From Streptococcus oralis (GTDB taxonomy: Bacteria > Bacillota > Bacilli > Lactobacillales > Streptococcaceae): a stretch of 64,000 nt of DNA. Shown piece by piece: positions 8,310 to 17,863 of this stretch. Under the pieces are notes generated by a model. It was not told where the DNA came from and searched no databases. It worked only from the letters and a program-made list of their open reading frames with translations. Both the position numbers and the translations under genes were made by a program. Within the stretch, counting starts at the first letter, position 1, and the number at the start of each line of letters is the position of its first letter. The stretch is from contig NZ_QEWJ01000003.1 in assembly GCF_004127215.1 (NCBI RefSeq), forward strand, positions 62,001 through 126,000. The letters run 5' to 3'.

Positions 8310-9068
8310 TTATCCAAATTTTCCTGTAATATAATCTTCTGTTTCCTTGTTTTGTGGGTCTAGGAACATCTTCTTCGTATCGTTAAACTCGATCAAATCC
8401 CCATCTAGGAAAAATCCTGTTTTATCAGAGATACGTGAGGCTTGTTGCATCGAACGCGTTACCAAGAGCATGGTGTATTTATCTTTCAGACCATACAAGG
8501 TTTCCTCAATCTTACCTGCAGAAATAGGATCCAAAGCTGAAGTTGGTTCATCTAAGAGGATAATTTTCGGACTGGTTGCTAAGACACGAGCAACACAAAC
8601 ACGTTGTTGTTGTCCACCTGAGAGACCAATGGCCGAATCATGCAAACGATCCTTTACTTCATCCCAAATAGAAGCACGTTGCAAGGCCTTTTCGACCGCT
8701 TCATCAAGGACTTGCTTGTCCTTAACCCCATTGATACGTAGCCCATAGACAACATTTTCGTAGATAGACATAGGGAAGGGATTAGGCTGTTGAAAGACCA
8801 TCCCAATTTCCTTACGCAATTCAACCGTATCGGTGCGGGGACTGTAGATATTGTGACCATTATAGACTACTGATCCCGTTGTTGTCACCTCAGGATTTAA
8901 ATCGCCCATGCGGTTGATGGCTTTGAGCAGGGTGGACTTTCCTGATCCAGAAGGACCAATCAAGGCTGTTATTTCCTTAGGTTGGAAAGAAAGGGAAACA
9001 CTATTCAAGGCCTTCTTTTTATTGTAATAAACGGACAGGTCTGACACCTGTAAAATCGCTTCTGACAT
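8310..9068 (-). CDS. pstB2: Phosphate ABC transporter ATPase PstB (second paralogue, altered H-loop)
   Basis: A 252-residue ABC ATPase: Walker [10 protein letters not shown] near residue 37, signature LSGGQQQR, Walker [13 protein letters not shown]. The PstB-specific [10 protein letters not shown] follows. Where PstB normally has the switch histidine (VTHxMQQ) this copy has Arg205 (LLVTRSMQQ), while its neighbour keeps His220. With Walker motifs intact it should bind ATP, but hydrolysis at its own site may be weak, giving an asymmetric PstB1/PstB2 pair under PstA/PstC. My recollection is that other streptococci share the Arg. It is 12 bp downstream of pstB1. Confidence 0.93.
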   Translation of the reverse strand: MSEAILQVSDLSVYYNKKKALNSVSLSFQPKEITALIGPSGSGKSTLLKAINRMGDLNPEVTTTGSVVYNGHNIYSPRTDTVELRKEIGMVFQQPNPFPMSIYENVVYGLRINGVKDKQVLDEAVEKALQRASIWDEVKDRLHDSAIGLSGGQQQRVCVARVLATSPKIILLDEPTSALDPISAGKIEETLYGLKDKYTMLLVTRSMQQASRISDKTGFFLDGDLIEFNDTKKMFLDPQNKETEDYITGKFG

Positions 9069-9080
9069 ACCGTTTCCTTT

Positions 9081-9884
9081 CTAACCAAAGTGTCCCGTTA
9101 CATAGTCATTGGTTGACTGTAACTTAGCATTCTGGAAAATATTGGATGTCTTATCGTACTCAATCAAATCACCCAAGTAGAAAAATCCTGTGTAGTCACT
9201 CGCACGCGCAGCCTGTTGCATACTGTGGGTAACGATGATGATGGTAAAGTCCTTCTTCAATTCCAACATGGTTTCTTCCAGCTGGGCTGTCGCAATCGGA
9301 TCCAAGGCTGAAGCAGGCTCATCCATCAAGAGGATATCTGGCTTGACAGAGATGGCGCGAGCGATACAGAGACGTTGTTGCTGACCACCAGAAAGCATCA
9401 AGGCTGATTTGTGGAGGTCATCTTTGACCTGATCCCATAGGGCTGCCTGTCTTAGAGAGGTTTCAACAATTTCATCAAGTACTTTCTTGTCCTTAACTCC
9501 TGCACGTTCATGAGCAAAAGTGATGTTGCGGTAAATAGACTTAGCAAATGGATTTGGACGTTGGAAGACCATTCCGATATGCTTGCGCATCTCATAGACA
9601 TTGATTTCTGGACGGTTGACGTCAATCCCTCGGTAGAGGATTTGACCTGTGACCTTGGCAATATCAATGGTATCATTCATCCGATTGAGACTGCGAAGAT
9701 AAGTAGATTTCCCTGATCCAGAAGGGCCAATCAAGGCTGTAATTTTATTTTTTTCAAATTGCATATCGATGCCCTTGATGGATTCATTTTTACCATAGTA
9801 AACATGTAAATCCTTAGTAGAGAGGGCCACTTTTTCTTCAGGGAAGGTGATGATATGCTTTTCATCCCAGTTATATTTTGACAT
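9081..9884 (-). CDS. pstB1: Phosphate ABC transporter ATPase PstB (canonical paralogue)
   Basis: A 267-residue ABC ATPase energising phosphate import. It has Walker [20 protein letters not shown], signature [14 protein letters not shown], Walker B ILLMDEPASALD and an intact switch His220 in IIIVTHSMQQAARASD. The 17-residue N-terminal extension before the ABC core (MSKYNWDEKHIITFPEE) is absent in the second copy. The gene is 10 bp after pstA and 12 bp before pstB2, all in one operon. Expression in this operon type responds to phosphate limitation through the PnpR/PhoP family. Confidence 0.94.
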   Translation of the reverse strand: MSKYNWDEKHIITFPEEKVALSTKDLHVYYGKNESIKGIDMQFEKNKITALIGPSGSGKSTYLRSLNRMNDTIDIAKVTGQILYRGIDVNRPEINVYEMRKHIGMVFQRPNPFAKSIYRNITFAHERAGVKDKKVLDEIVETSLRQAALWDQVKDDLHKSALMLSGGQQQRLCIARAISVKPDILLMDEPASALDPIATAQLEETMLELKKDFTIIIVTHSMQQAARASDYTGFFYLGDLIEYDKTSNIFQNAKLQSTNDYVTGHFG

Positions 9885-9894
9885 GGCTTCTCCT

Positions 9895-10779
9895 TTAGGC
9901 AGCGGTTAATTTCTTGTGTAAATAGCTTCCGAGTTTGCGAGCTCCAAAGTTAAAAATCAAGATAAAGATGAGGAGCACGGCGGCAGAACCAGCTGATACG
10001 ATGGTAGCATCTGGAATAGTTCCTTCGCTATTGACTTTCCAGATGTGGACAGCCAAGGTTTCTGCTTGACGGAAGATTGAAATAGGGCTGGTAACACTGA
10101 GGATATTCCAGTTAGACCAGTCAAGGGCTGGAGCGGATTGTCCTGCCGTATAGATAAGAGCGGCGGCCTCACCAAAGATACGGCCAGATGCCAAGACAAC
10201 ACCCGTTACGATACCTGGAAGGGCTTCTGGAATGACGACATGGACTACAGTCTCCCAACGAGAAATTCCAAGAGCCAAACCAGCCTCACGTTGCGTATGG
10301 TGAACGTGTTTTAAACTGTCCTCAACATTTCGAGTCATCTGAGGGAGGTTAAAGACCGTCAAGGCCAAGGCACCTGAAATGATTGAAAATCCATACTCAA
10401 ACTGGACTACAAAGATCAAGTAACCAAAGAGACCCACAACGACTGATGGTAGAGAAGACAAAATCTCAATACAGGTACGAATAAAATTGGTCACAGGTCC
10501 TTTTTTGGCATACTCAGCGAGGAATACGCCAGCTCCCATAGATAGCGGAACAGAAATGATCAAGGTAATGACCAAAAGGAAGAAGGAATTGTAGAGCTGA
10601 ATCCCGATACCCCCGCCTGCTTGATAAGAGGAGGATTTCCCTGTCAAGAAGGACCAAGAGATATGCGGTAACCCTCTCACCAAGATATAGAGAATCAAGG
10701 ATGCCAAGATGGCAACGATGATACCCGCGATAGTATAGAGGACAGCTGTTGCAAGTTTATCTAATTTCTTAGCGTGCAT
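9895..10779 (-). CDS. pstA: Phosphate ABC transporter permease PstA
   Basis: A 294-residue membrane subunit with six predicted transmembrane segments and the binding-protein-dependent permease (EAA) motif EAGLALGISRWETVVHVVIPEALPG near residues 163-187. It pairs with PstC to form the phosphate channel. The start codon overlaps the end of pstC by 11 bp, a sign of translational coupling. Confidence 0.94.
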   Translation of the reverse strand: MHAKKLDKLATAVLYTIAGIIVAILASLILYILVRGLPHISWSFLTGKSSSYQAGGGIGIQLYNSFFLLVITLIISVPLSMGAGVFLAEYAKKGPVTNFIRTCIEILSSLPSVVVGLFGYLIFVVQFEYGFSIISGALALTVFNLPQMTRNVEDSLKHVHHTQREAGLALGISRWETVVHVVIPEALPGIVTGVVLASGRIFGEAAALIYTAGQSAPALDWSNWNILSVTSPISIFRQAETLAVHIWKVNSEGTIPDATIVSAGSAAVLLIFILIFNFGARKLGSYLHKKLTAA

Positions 10780-11686
10780 AGTTTTTCTTTCCTCTTTCTT
10801 TCGTAATCAATTTAATCACACTGTTAAAGGCCAAACTCATCAAGAGCAAGACTAAGGCCAGTGACCAGAGAACGTTATTATCAACCGTTCCCATGACGGT
10901 ATTTCCGATCCCCATAGTCAATACAGATGTCAAGGTCGCAGCTGGTGTTGTTAGCGAGGTTGGGATAACTGCTGAGTTTCCGACAACCATCTGAATAGCA
11001 AGGGCTTCACCGAAGGCACGCGCCATCCCAAAGACCACTGCAGTGAAAATACCTGAACGTGCTGCTTTCAAGGTCACACGCCAGATGGTTTGCCAACGAG
11101 TGGCTCCCATAGCTAAACTGGCTTCACGGTAATGACGAGGAACAGCACGCAAGCTGTCTGTTGTCATAAAGGTTACAGTTGGTAGGATCATGACAAAGAG
11201 AACGAAAATCCCTGACAAGATCCCAAAACCAGTTCCACCAAAGACGCTACGAACAAAAGGCACCACAACTTGCAAACCGATAAATCCATAGACAACTGAA
11301 GGAATCCCAACAAGAAGTTCAATGGCTGGTTGCAAAATCTTTGCACCCTTTGGTGATACTTCTGTCATAAAGACTGCAGCACCAATAGCAAAGGGAGTTG
11401 CGATGAGGGCTGATAAAATCGTCACAATAAAGGAACCCAAAATCATCGGCAGGGCACCAAATTGTTTACCTGAAGGATTCCAAGTTTGTCCAAAGAGGAA
11501 ATCAAAGATGTTGACTCCATTGACAAAGAAGGTCGACAAGCCTTTCTGCGCTACAAAGATCAAAATCATCGCCACAATGATCACAATCAAAGAAAGACAG
11601 GCGAAGGTCAATCCTTTACCAAACTTCTCAAGACGAGAGTTCTTTGAAGGAGAGAGCAATTTTTTTGAAAGTTCTTCTTGATTCAT
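10769..11686 (-). CDS. pstC: Phosphate ABC transporter permease PstC
   Basis: A 305-residue permease with a basic cytoplasmic N-terminus, six membrane segments and the EAA-loop EASLAMGATRWQTIWRVTLKAARSG. The AFGEALA segment near residue 225 is typical of PstC. It forms the inner-membrane pore with PstA. Its ATG abuts the pstS stop codon, and its end overlaps pstA, so translation of these genes is coupled. Confidence 0.94.
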   Translation of the reverse strand: MNQEELSKKLLSPSKNSRLEKFGKGLTFACLSLIVIIVAMILIFVAQKGLSTFFVNGVNIFDFLFGQTWNPSGKQFGALPMILGSFIVTILSALIATPFAIGAAVFMTEVSPKGAKILQPAIELLVGIPSVVYGFIGLQVVVPFVRSVFGGTGFGILSGIFVLFVMILPTVTFMTTDSLRAVPRHYREASLAMGATRWQTIWRVTLKAARSGIFTAVVFGMARAFGEALAIQMVVGNSAVIPTSLTTPAATLTSVLTMGIGNTVMGTVDNNVLWSLALVLLLMSLAFNSVIKLITKERGKKNYAR

Positions 11687-12564
11687 TATTGACCCCCTTC
11701 TATTGCTGTTACGGTACCTGACGCATCTTTTTGGACTTTCATTTCATTGATGGAAATATAGCCCATGCCCTTAACAATTCCAGTTTGGGCTTCGTCTGAG
11801 AGGATGAATTTTAAAAATTCAGCTGCCAACTCATTCGGCTGACCTAAGGTGTACATGTGCTCATAAGACCACAAAGGCCAGTTATTGGTCGTTACATTTT
11901 CAGTTGTCGGCTCATAGCCATTGAGCTTCATGGTCTTGACCGAGTCATCCACATAGGCAAAGGCAAGATAAGAAATGGCTCCTGGAGTCTGCGAAACAAT
12001 TGACTTAACCATCCCATTAGAATCCTGTTCTTGGCTCTGCATAGCCGCTTGACCATTCATTACGACATTATCAAAGGTTGCTCGCGAACCCGAACTTGCT
12101 GCACGGTTAATGATCGAAATAGCTAAGTCTTTGCCACCAACCTCTTTCCAGTTAGTCACTTCACCGGTAAAGATTTTACGAAGTTGCTCGGTTGTGAGAT
12201 TTTCAACATCTACTTCCTTGTTCACAATCACTGCAAGACCAGCTACTGCAACCTTGTGGTCCACAAGCGCTGAAGCATCAATACCATCTTTTTCCTCAGC
12301 AAAAACGTCAGAGTTGCCAATATCTACAGCTCCAGACTGCACCTGAGAGAGTCCTGTTCCCGAACCTCCACCTTGAACGTTGACTGTTTTTCCGATATTT
12401 TTTGAACCAAATTCATCTGCTGCAGCTTCGACCAGAGGCTGAAGGGCAGTTGAACCGACGGCTGTCATGGTTTCTCCACGATCAATCCAGCTTGCACATC
12501 CGGCTAGAAAACCTGCAAGTAAAAGTGTCGCAAGAGATAGGACGAGCTTCTTTCTTTTTTTCAC
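11686..12564 (-). CDS. pstS: Phosphate-binding lipoprotein PstS
   Basis: A 292-residue lipoprotein with signal peptide [23 protein letters not shown], Cys23 being lipidated. The phosphate-binding loops are visible: GSTALQP near residue 37, GGGSGTGL near 66 and NRAASSGSR near 153. It captures phosphate outside the membrane for PstCAB. The start codon is GTG at 12564, with AAGGAG 9 bases upstream; no in-frame ATG fits the signal peptide. First gene of the operon. Confidence 0.93.
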   Translation of the reverse strand: MKKRKKLVLSLATLLLAGFLAGCASWIDRGETMTAVGSTALQPLVEAAADEFGSKNIGKTVNVQGGGSGTGLSQVQSGAVDIGNSDVFAEEKDGIDASALVDHKVAVAGLAVIVNKEVDVENLTTEQLRKIFTGEVTNWKEVGGKDLAISIINRAASSGSRATFDNVVMNGQAAMQSQEQDSNGMVKSIVSQTPGAISYLAFAYVDDSVKTMKLNGYEPTTENVTTNNWPLWSYEHMYTLGQPNELAAEFLKFILSDEAQTGIVKGMGYISINEMKVQKDASGTVTAIEGGQ

Positions 12565-12740
12565 TGTTTTTCTCCTTGAACATAATGATGAATGCTCTGA
12601 TTTCTTTCAGTTCCTATCATGCCAATCAGCGATGATAAGATTTGGCTTACGATTTATAGACTGCAGGTCCCTTGAGGACCAGCAAGTTCATCACATAATA
12701 TAAGTAAAAATGAAAGACTCTCAGAAAAAACCATACTTCC

Positions 12741-12749
12741 ACTATAACA
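12741..12749 (-). promoter_or_regulatory. Candidate extended -10 of the pst operon
   Basis: Minus strand TGTTATAGT, an extended -10, about 175 bp before the pstS GTG. The long leader that would follow contains a small hairpin (GGTCC/GGACC, 12666-12680) with no U tract. A second TATATTAT lies nearer to the gene around 12697-12704. I cannot choose between them or identify a PhoP/PnpR box with confidence. Confidence 0.35.
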
Positions 12750-12775
12750 TAGAATAGGCTCTTTGACTAGCTTTT

Positions 12776-14080
12776 TCACTTGAATCTGAGGCCTTTTGGA
12801 TAATAATTTTTTAAAACATTTCCAGTAACTTTTGCAAAGCCCAGTCCGTTTCCTTGAACAAGAACTTGATACCAGCCATTTGGTAGACTTTCTGCTAACG
12901 GAACTGTCTCCCCAGCCACATATTTTACAAAGTCCTCATCCTTGATTTCTACCCTTTGTTTCACCTGACTTGATTTTAAGGCCAATCCCAGAGCAAAGCT
13001 TGGTTCGAAGCGTTTCTTCTTAAAAGTACCCAAATGAAGTCCATTTCTAGCAATTTTAAGTTTCCCTAGATCAGGTAGCATCTCTGGTAAGAGATAGAGT
13101 TGGTCGCCAAAAGTTTGTAGAAGGCCAGTTAGTGATATTTTGAGATGTTTTTGGACAAATTCCTGCCATAAAGCTAGTTGTTCGCGACTGAGATTGCTCT
13201 TACTGACTTTGAATTTGGGTGTTGGATTTTCTCCCTTGAACTGCAAATGGGCAACAAACTGACCTTCTCCCTTAAAATGGTGAGGGTACATCCGAGCCGT
13301 TTCAGGGAGATCAATCCCTGCTACCATGCCATTCACATGCTCGACCGGAAGCAGTTCAAAATCATAAGCATCTAGTAACCAGCGAACGATCTCTTCGTTT
13401 TCCTCTGGCGCCCAGGTACAGGTCGAATAAACCAGACGACCACCTTCAGCAAGCATGGTGACTGCATCTTCTAAAATCTCTCTTTGGAGGCTGGCACATT
13501 GGCTCGGATAGTCGATGTTCCAATAGTCCATGGCATCTGGTTGTTTACGGAACATCCCTTCACCTGAGCAAGGGGCATCAAGGACAATCACATCAAAATA
13601 GCCTTTAAAAACCTTGGCTAGGCGGTCCGCAGACTCATTGGTCACGACTACGTTTGTCGCTCCAAACCGCTCCATATTTTCCACCAAAATTTTAGCTCGT
13701 TTGCTTGAAATTTCGTTGGAAACAAGGACTCCCTGATTAGCCAGATAAGCTGCCAATTGAGTGGATTTCCCACCTGGCGCTGCCGCCAAGTCCAAGACCT
13801 TCATACCAGGAAGGGGCTGAGCTACCTGGGCTACCATTTGGGCAGCAGGCTCTTGCGAATAAACGAGGCCTGTCACGTGCTCTGGTGACTTCCCTGAAAC
13901 CTTGCCATAATGCCCCCAAGGTGTATGAGGAATGGCATCCGCAAACGATAGCTGACTTTCTTTTAAGGGATTAACCCGAAAAGCCGAAACTGCTTCTTGT
14001 TTAAAAGAGGCAAGAAAATCTCTTGCCTCATCTTCTAGTATCGCTTCATATTTTTCAACAAATCCTTCTGGAAATTGCAT
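12776..14080 (-). CDS. rsmF: 16S rRNA m5C methyltransferase, RsmF/NOL1-NOP2-Sun family
   Basis: A 434-residue SAM-dependent RNA cytosine-C5 methyltransferase. Motif I is LDLAAAPGGKSTQLA (residues 96-110). The two cysteines of the family are both present: Cys171 in DAPCSGEG (motif IV) and Cys221 in STCTWAPEENEE (motif VI). The C-terminal part resembles the RsmF-specific RNA-binding region. The product acts on the small ribosomal subunit. It follows the inositol-phosphatase gene with no gap (14081/14080) and is the last gene of the spx-led unit; transcription could run on toward pstS. Confidence 0.9.
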   Translation of the reverse strand: MQFPEGFVEKYEAILEDEARDFLASFKQEAVSAFRVNPLKESQLSFADAIPHTPWGHYGKVSGKSPEHVTGLVYSQEPAAQMVAQVAQPLPGMKVLDLAAAPGGKSTQLAAYLANQGVLVSNEISSKRAKILVENMERFGATNVVVTNESADRLAKVFKGYFDVIVLDAPCSGEGMFRKQPDAMDYWNIDYPSQCASLQREILEDAVTMLAEGGRLVYSTCTWAPEENEEIVRWLLDAYDFELLPVEHVNGMVAGIDLPETARMYPHHFKGEGQFVAHLQFKGENPTPKFKVSKSNLSREQLALWQEFVQKHLKISLTGLLQTFGDQLYLLPEMLPDLGKLKIARNGLHLGTFKKKRFEPSFALGLALKSSQVKQRVEIKDEDFVKYVAGETVPLAESLPNGWYQVLVQGNGLGFAKVTGNVLKNYYPKGLRFK

Positions 14081-14854
14081 TTAATTGTCTTTCCTTTCAT
14101 AAATATAGGACTGAATCTCTTCTTGCATCTCGATTGGCACCAACATGACTGGCTGGCGTGTTTGAAAATCAACAGGTTCACCAGAAACTGTAAGAAGACG
14201 ATAGCCCAAACTTTCCCCTAGGATACTGGCAGCAGCGTAATCCCATGGTTGCAAGTAGGTGATATAGGTCAAGAGACGACCTGATAAAACCTTGGCAAAA
14301 CTAATGGCCGCACTACCATAGACACGGACTCCCAACGCTGCTCGACCTAAATCCGCCAAGCCCCATTCATTTGTTTCAAACATAGCTGAGTTACCAGCCA
14401 CTAAAAATTCTTGAAGAGGTTTCTTTTTAAAAGTCGGTAAGGGCTCATTATTACGACATGGAGGAAAGGCACCACCACCATGGTAGCAATCACCTTTCAT
14501 GACATCATAAATGATACCAAATTTCCCAACTCCATTCTCAAAGTAGGCCAACATAACAGCAAAATCTTCCTGTTGAGCGATAAAGTTATTAGTACCGTCA
14601 ATGGGATCAATCACCCAAACAGTCCCCTGACCAACCGCAGCACGTAAACAGCCCTCTTCCGCACAAATCAAGTCTTCTGGATAAGATGCTAAAATTCTAC
14701 CAACTAAGAGATCCTGAACTTCCTTATCCAAACGCGTCACCAAGTCAGTAGGTGAAGATTTTCGCTCGACCTGCAAATCTTCTTGCATGTGGGCCAAAAT
14801 GTAATCTGCAGCTTCCTGCACAATCTGTTTGGCAAATTCAAATTTAGTTTCCAA
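14081..14854 (-). CDS. Inositol monophosphatase family protein
   Basis: A 257-residue Mg2+-dependent phosphatase. The metal sites are visible: EE at 66-67 (CAEEGCL) and [12 protein letters not shown] (Asp83, Asp86), then the C-terminal [17 protein letters not shown] near residue 202. Family members act on inositol phosphate, fructose-1,6-bisphosphate or PAP; which one cannot be told. Its start overlaps the UPF0223 gene by 11 bp, indicating coupling. Confidence 0.88.
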   Translation of the reverse strand: METKFEFAKQIVQEAADYILAHMQEDLQVERKSSPTDLVTRLDKEVQDLLVGRILASYPEDLICAEEGCLRAAVGQGTVWVIDPIDGTNNFIAQQEDFAVMLAYFENGVGKFGIIYDVMKGDCYHGGGAFPPCRNNEPLPTFKKKPLQEFLVAGNSAMFETNEWGLADLGRAALGVRVYGSAAISFAKVLSGRLLTYITYLQPWDYAAASILGESLGYRLLTVSGEPVDFQTRQPVMLVPIEMQEEIQSYIYERKDN

Positions 14855-15122
14855 GAGAAATCTTCCCTTCTCTTTTTTCTTTTGCTAATTGAACTGCATG
14901 ATAGAAGGAATAACCGCTAGCAGTTTCAAATTCGCGACCTAAGCGCTTTTCTTCGCTTTTGCTCGGAACTACGGATTTAAATTCCTTGTAGGAATCTAGC
15001 AGTTTTTTTGCTTCTACCTTATCTTCATAGGCAGCTTCAACATCATTAAAAAAAGAAAGCACTGAAGCAAGTTCTTCAGTGCTCCACGACAAATCTAGTG
15101 GGTAACTATACTGTTTGTTCAT
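14844..15122 (-). CDS. UPF0223 family protein
   Basis: A 92-residue acidic, helical protein beginning [22 protein letters not shown], matching the UPF0223 family of Firmicutes, whose function is unknown. The ATG abuts the spx stop codon, and its end overlaps the inositol phosphatase gene. The tight spx-UPF0223-IMPase-rsmF order suggests one operon. Confidence 0.85.
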   Translation of the reverse strand: MNKQYSYPLDLSWSTEELASVLSFFNDVEAAYEDKVEAKKLLDSYKEFKSVVPSKSEEKRLGREFETASGYSFYHAVQLAKEKREGKISLGN

Positions 15123-15524
15123 CTATCCAATACCAGCTCTCAATGTTGCTTCTTTCAATTCTTGTTTACGGTAACTACGAGGGAGAAAAGCACGAATCTC
15201 ATCTTCATTAAAACCGATCTGCATGCGTTTGGTATCTATAATAATTGGGCGACGCAAAAGACTAGGATATTGCTCAATCAACTGAAGCAACTCCGATACC
15301 GAAATACTCTCTACATCAATATCCAATTTTTGAAAAATTTTTGAGCGAGTTGAAATGATGTCATCAGTACCATTTTCGGTCAAGGAAAGAATGTGTTGCA
15401 ATTCTTTTCTTGTTAAAGGACTGGTCATAATATTATGCTCTTGAAAGGGCACCTTATGCGTCTCTAACCAGGCCTTTGCCTTACGACATGATGTACAGCT
15501 CGGTGATAAAAATAGTGTAATCAT
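15123..15524 (-). CDS. spx: Spx-family transcriptional regulator
   Basis: A 133-residue ArsC-like protein of the Spx type. The redox switch CTSC is at residues 10-13 and LLRRPIIIDTKRMQIGFNEDEIRAFLPR near residue 90 is the Spx core. Spx binds the RNA polymerase alpha C-terminal domain and redirects transcription under thiol and envelope stress; streptococci carry two copies (A1 and A2), and I cannot tell which this is. First gene of a four-gene unit, preceded by a -10 at 15560-15565. Confidence 0.9.
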   Translation of the reverse strand: MITLFLSPSCTSCRKAKAWLETHKVPFQEHNIMTSPLTRKELQHILSLTENGTDDIISTRSKIFQKLDIDVESISVSELLQLIEQYPSLLRRPIIIDTKRMQIGFNEDEIRAFLPRSYRKQELKEATLRAGIG

Positions 15525-15559
15525 GCTTTTCTCTTCTTTATCTATACTTTGCTATTCTT

Positions 15560-15565
15560 ATTATA
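15560..15565 (-). promoter_or_regulatory. -10 element of spx operon
   Basis: TATAAT on the minus strand, 36 bp before the spx start, preceded by a T run. The -35 is poor (GTCAAG-like), as expected if an activator or regulated initiation is involved. Confidence 0.5.
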
Positions 15566-15599
15566 CAAAAAAATAAAGCGCTTGACTAGCAATTTCTAG

Positions 15600-15632
15600 A
15601 AAAAAGCCTATTTTTTTCTAGAAAAATAGACT
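15600..15632 (-). terminator. Terminator of the hemW-to-TIGR01906 unit
   Basis: Minus strand stem AGTCTATTTTT / AAAAATAGGCT (one G-U pair) with a CTAGAA loop, followed by six Ts. It lies about 90 bp after the TIGR01906 stop and just upstream of the spx promoter. Confidence 0.7.
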
Positions 15633-15721
15633 GTATGCGAACGAATTACTCAATTCCAATGAAGTTAATTCACTCCTCATCAGAATTTCTAAATTCGTTT
15701 TTTTTTTATCTATGCAAAATA

Positions 15722-16348
15722 CTAGAATAGTTTAGAATTACGACTTTTCAAATAAAGGAAGCCAAATATGCTTTCATAGAAGCCAAAGAAGAGAAGGAAA
15801 GCATGGAGAAAGAAGGTCTCTGGTAAAATCAAAATAACTGGGTCCTTTGCTGGATCAAAAAACCAGGTATTATCTCCCACAAAGAGAATCTGATGAAAAA
15901 GAGTAAAGAATTGCTCGAAACCAATCAACACTCCTACAAGCCCAATGACCAAAGGAAAGACTAATAAAGTCAGAATACTTTTACGATATAGTGATAAAAA
16001 ACCTTTTTTTACAATCTTTTTAACAAAGAAATAGAAACTTGGAAGTGTCACCAAAGTGACCAGCTGAACCAAGTGGAAGAGATTCTTCACCACCGCAAAG
16101 TGGTGTAAACCAGCCGCTGACGAACGGAAATCTGGCATCTCTAAGACCTGACTAAAGGGATTGGTCAGGTAATTCATCAAGATATGAAAATTGTACTGAA
16201 TGGTTTCGGGCTTTAGATAGACTCGATCCGCTAAGTTCAGCCACTGAATCTCCATGGGATAGAAAATCCATGCCAGATAAATGGTTAAGAGAATAGAAAG
16301 GGAGAGGAAAAAGAGCATACTTCCCCAAAAGGTTAGTTTAGTTTTCAT
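15722..16348 (-). CDS. TIGR01906-family integral membrane protein
   Basis: A 208-residue membrane protein with about four hydrophobic helices. The segment after helix 1 is extracellular with conserved aromatic residues ([33 protein letters not shown]), as in the TIGR01906/Lit-like family of Firmicutes. Function unknown. The longer open frame adds 11 residues, but MKTKLTFW at 16348 gives a sensible N-terminal helix. It overlaps the HAD gene by 11 bp and is probably last in that operon. Confidence 0.75.
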   Translation of the reverse strand: MKTKLTFWGSMLFFLSLSILLTIYLAWIFYPMEIQWLNLADRVYLKPETIQYNFHILMNYLTNPFSQVLEMPDFRSSAAGLHHFAVVKNLFHLVQLVTLVTLPSFYFFVKKIVKKGFLSLYRKSILTLLVFPLVIGLVGVLIGFEQFFTLFHQILFVGDNTWFFDPAKDPVILILPETFFLHAFLLFFGFYESIFGFLYLKSRNSKLF

Positions 16349-17111
16349 CAAAATTCCACTCCGCAAGGCTAGACACCACATGAGTTGGTGCGATTGGCAA
16401 GTTCGCCACTTCTTCTGCTTTGGTAAAACCTGTCGTCACCAAGAGCGTTGGAATACCATTGTCAATCCCTGCTCGAATATCTGTCAAGTAGTTGTCCCCA
16501 ACCATGAGCAAGTCTTCTCGTTTCAATCCTAGGTGTTTCACGGCCTTGTCCATAATGATGGCGTTTGGTTTTCCGATATAAACTGTTTTGACCCGAGTTG
16601 CTACTTCAAGAAGTGTCACCAGTGAACCCGCACCTGGCAAGAGACCACGCTCTGTTGGGATATTGAGGTCGGGGTTGGTTCCGATAAAGTGGGCACCCTT
16701 TTGAATGGCAAGAGTTGCCGTAGCAAATTTTTCATAGTCGACTTGCCAGTCCAGTCCAACTACCACATAGGCTGGATTTTCCTTGTCTTCGACATAACCA
16801 GCTGCCTGAATGGCATCCTTGAGCCCCGCTTCTCCGATAACATAAACTGTCTTCTCCAGTCCCAAGTCATTCATATAGTCGATGGTTGCCAAAGTCGCTG
16901 TATAGACAGTTGATAGAGGCGTATTAATGTTAAAATTCTGAGCCAACATCTCTTGAACACTCTCTGGAGTTCGGGTTGTATTGTTGGTTACAAAGAGATA
17001 AGGAATTTCACGCTTTTGCAGTTCATGCACAAAAGCCTCTCCTGCCGGAATTCGGTCCTTCCCCTTGTAAATGGTTCCGTCTAAATCAATTAAATAACCT
17101 TTATAAGCCAT
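16338..17111 (-). CDS. TIGR01457-family HAD-IIA phosphatase (NagD-like)
   Basis: A 257-residue HAD phosphatase. [22 protein letters not shown] carries the nucleophile Asp9 and acid/base Asp11, [10 protein letters not shown] is motif [10 protein letters not shown] and [19 protein letters not shown] are motifs III/IV. HAD-IIA enzymes dephosphorylate nucleotides or sugar phosphates; the physiological substrate of this subgroup is unknown. The ATG at 17111 has AGGAC 6 bases upstream and leaves a 10-bp gap to the thioesterase. Confidence 0.88.
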   Translation of the reverse strand: MAYKGYLIDLDGTIYKGKDRIPAGEAFVHELQKREIPYLFVTNNTTRTPESVQEMLAQNFNINTPLSTVYTATLATIDYMNDLGLEKTVYVIGEAGLKDAIQAAGYVEDKENPAYVVVGLDWQVDYEKFATATLAIQKGAHFIGTNPDLNIPTERGLLPGAGSLVTLLEVATRVKTVYIGKPNAIIMDKAVKHLGLKREDLLMVGDNYLTDIRAGIDNGIPTLLVTTGFTKAEEVANLPIAPTHVVSSLAEWNFDEN

Positions 17112-17121
17112 ATCGTCCTTT

Positions 17122-17859
17122 CTAATTCGCTTCAATTTCTTGCCAAGTAATCATAGCTTGGGCATTGATCTCGCCATCACTGATAATCTCATGCTTGCTT
17201 TCTAGACCCTTGAGTTCATAAACTGACTCAATCATGCCACCTGGTCGCACTTCTTTGACATATTTGAGATTGATTTTCTTTGGAATATACTTAGTTAGAA
17301 AATCGGCTCCCATAACCTCAAAAATCCAGTCTAGATATTTACTATTATTGACATGGCCATTCATATCCAAGTCGTAAAAACGAACATGGTAGTCTTTACT
17401 GATCGAATCTTCTAGATTTACATACTTTGGCCCACGGATGAGTTTTTTATCAAACTCAGACTGGTAAGGCTCAACAATCTCAGGCTCGACTCCATGGACT
17501 TTCCGACTATCTCTGTCCATGAGAACAAAGGTTGCTACCATGCGAATGATTTCTTGACCTGCTTCATCATAGATAGTGAAACGGCGGTAGCAAAAAAGAC
17601 GATTGTAAGTCAATGCTTCTGTTTCAATCGTAATCTCTTCAGCAAAGCGAGGCAAGCGAACCACGTCAATCGCATAATCCGTGATAATCCAGACCAGATT
17701 ATATTGTTCTAACATATCCTTGTCGCTAACTCCCAGTTCAATCGACTGCATACCTGATACTTGCAAGGACAGCAAAATCACATCTGGAAGTTTGATATGA
17801 CCGTTCATGTCCGCCATATCAAAAGGAATTTTCATTTTCATTTGATAAGTTAAGCCCAT
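17122..17859 (-). CDS. Acyl-ACP thioesterase
   Basis: A 245-residue double hot-dog protein of the acyl-ACP thioesterase (FAT-like) family: the first hot-dog carries [15 protein letters not shown], and the second [20 protein letters not shown] contains the conserved Asn/His dyad near residue 165-167. It releases fatty acids from acyl carrier protein in the cytosol. It starts 4 bp after hemW. Confidence 0.88.
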   Translation of the reverse strand: MGLTYQMKMKIPFDMADMNGHIKLPDVILLSLQVSGMQSIELGVSDKDMLEQYNLVWIITDYAIDVVRLPRFAEEITIETEALTYNRLFCYRRFTIYDEAGQEIIRMVATFVLMDRDSRKVHGVEPEIVEPYQSEFDKKLIRGPKYVNLEDSISKDYHVRFYDLDMNGHVNNSKYLDWIFEVMGADFLTKYIPKKINLKYVKEVRPGGMIESVYELKGLESKHEIISDGEINAQAMITWQEIEAN

Positions 17860-17863
17860 CGTT

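Noticed and set aside
12666-12680. Terminator GGTCC/GGACC before pstS
   Set aside because: The stem is only 5 bp and has no U tract on the minus strand.
15593-15625. Two TTTCTAGAAA palindromes as paired operators upstream of spx
   Set aside because: One forms the loop of a terminator hairpin that ends the upstream operon and the other overlaps its T run, so the terminator explains them.
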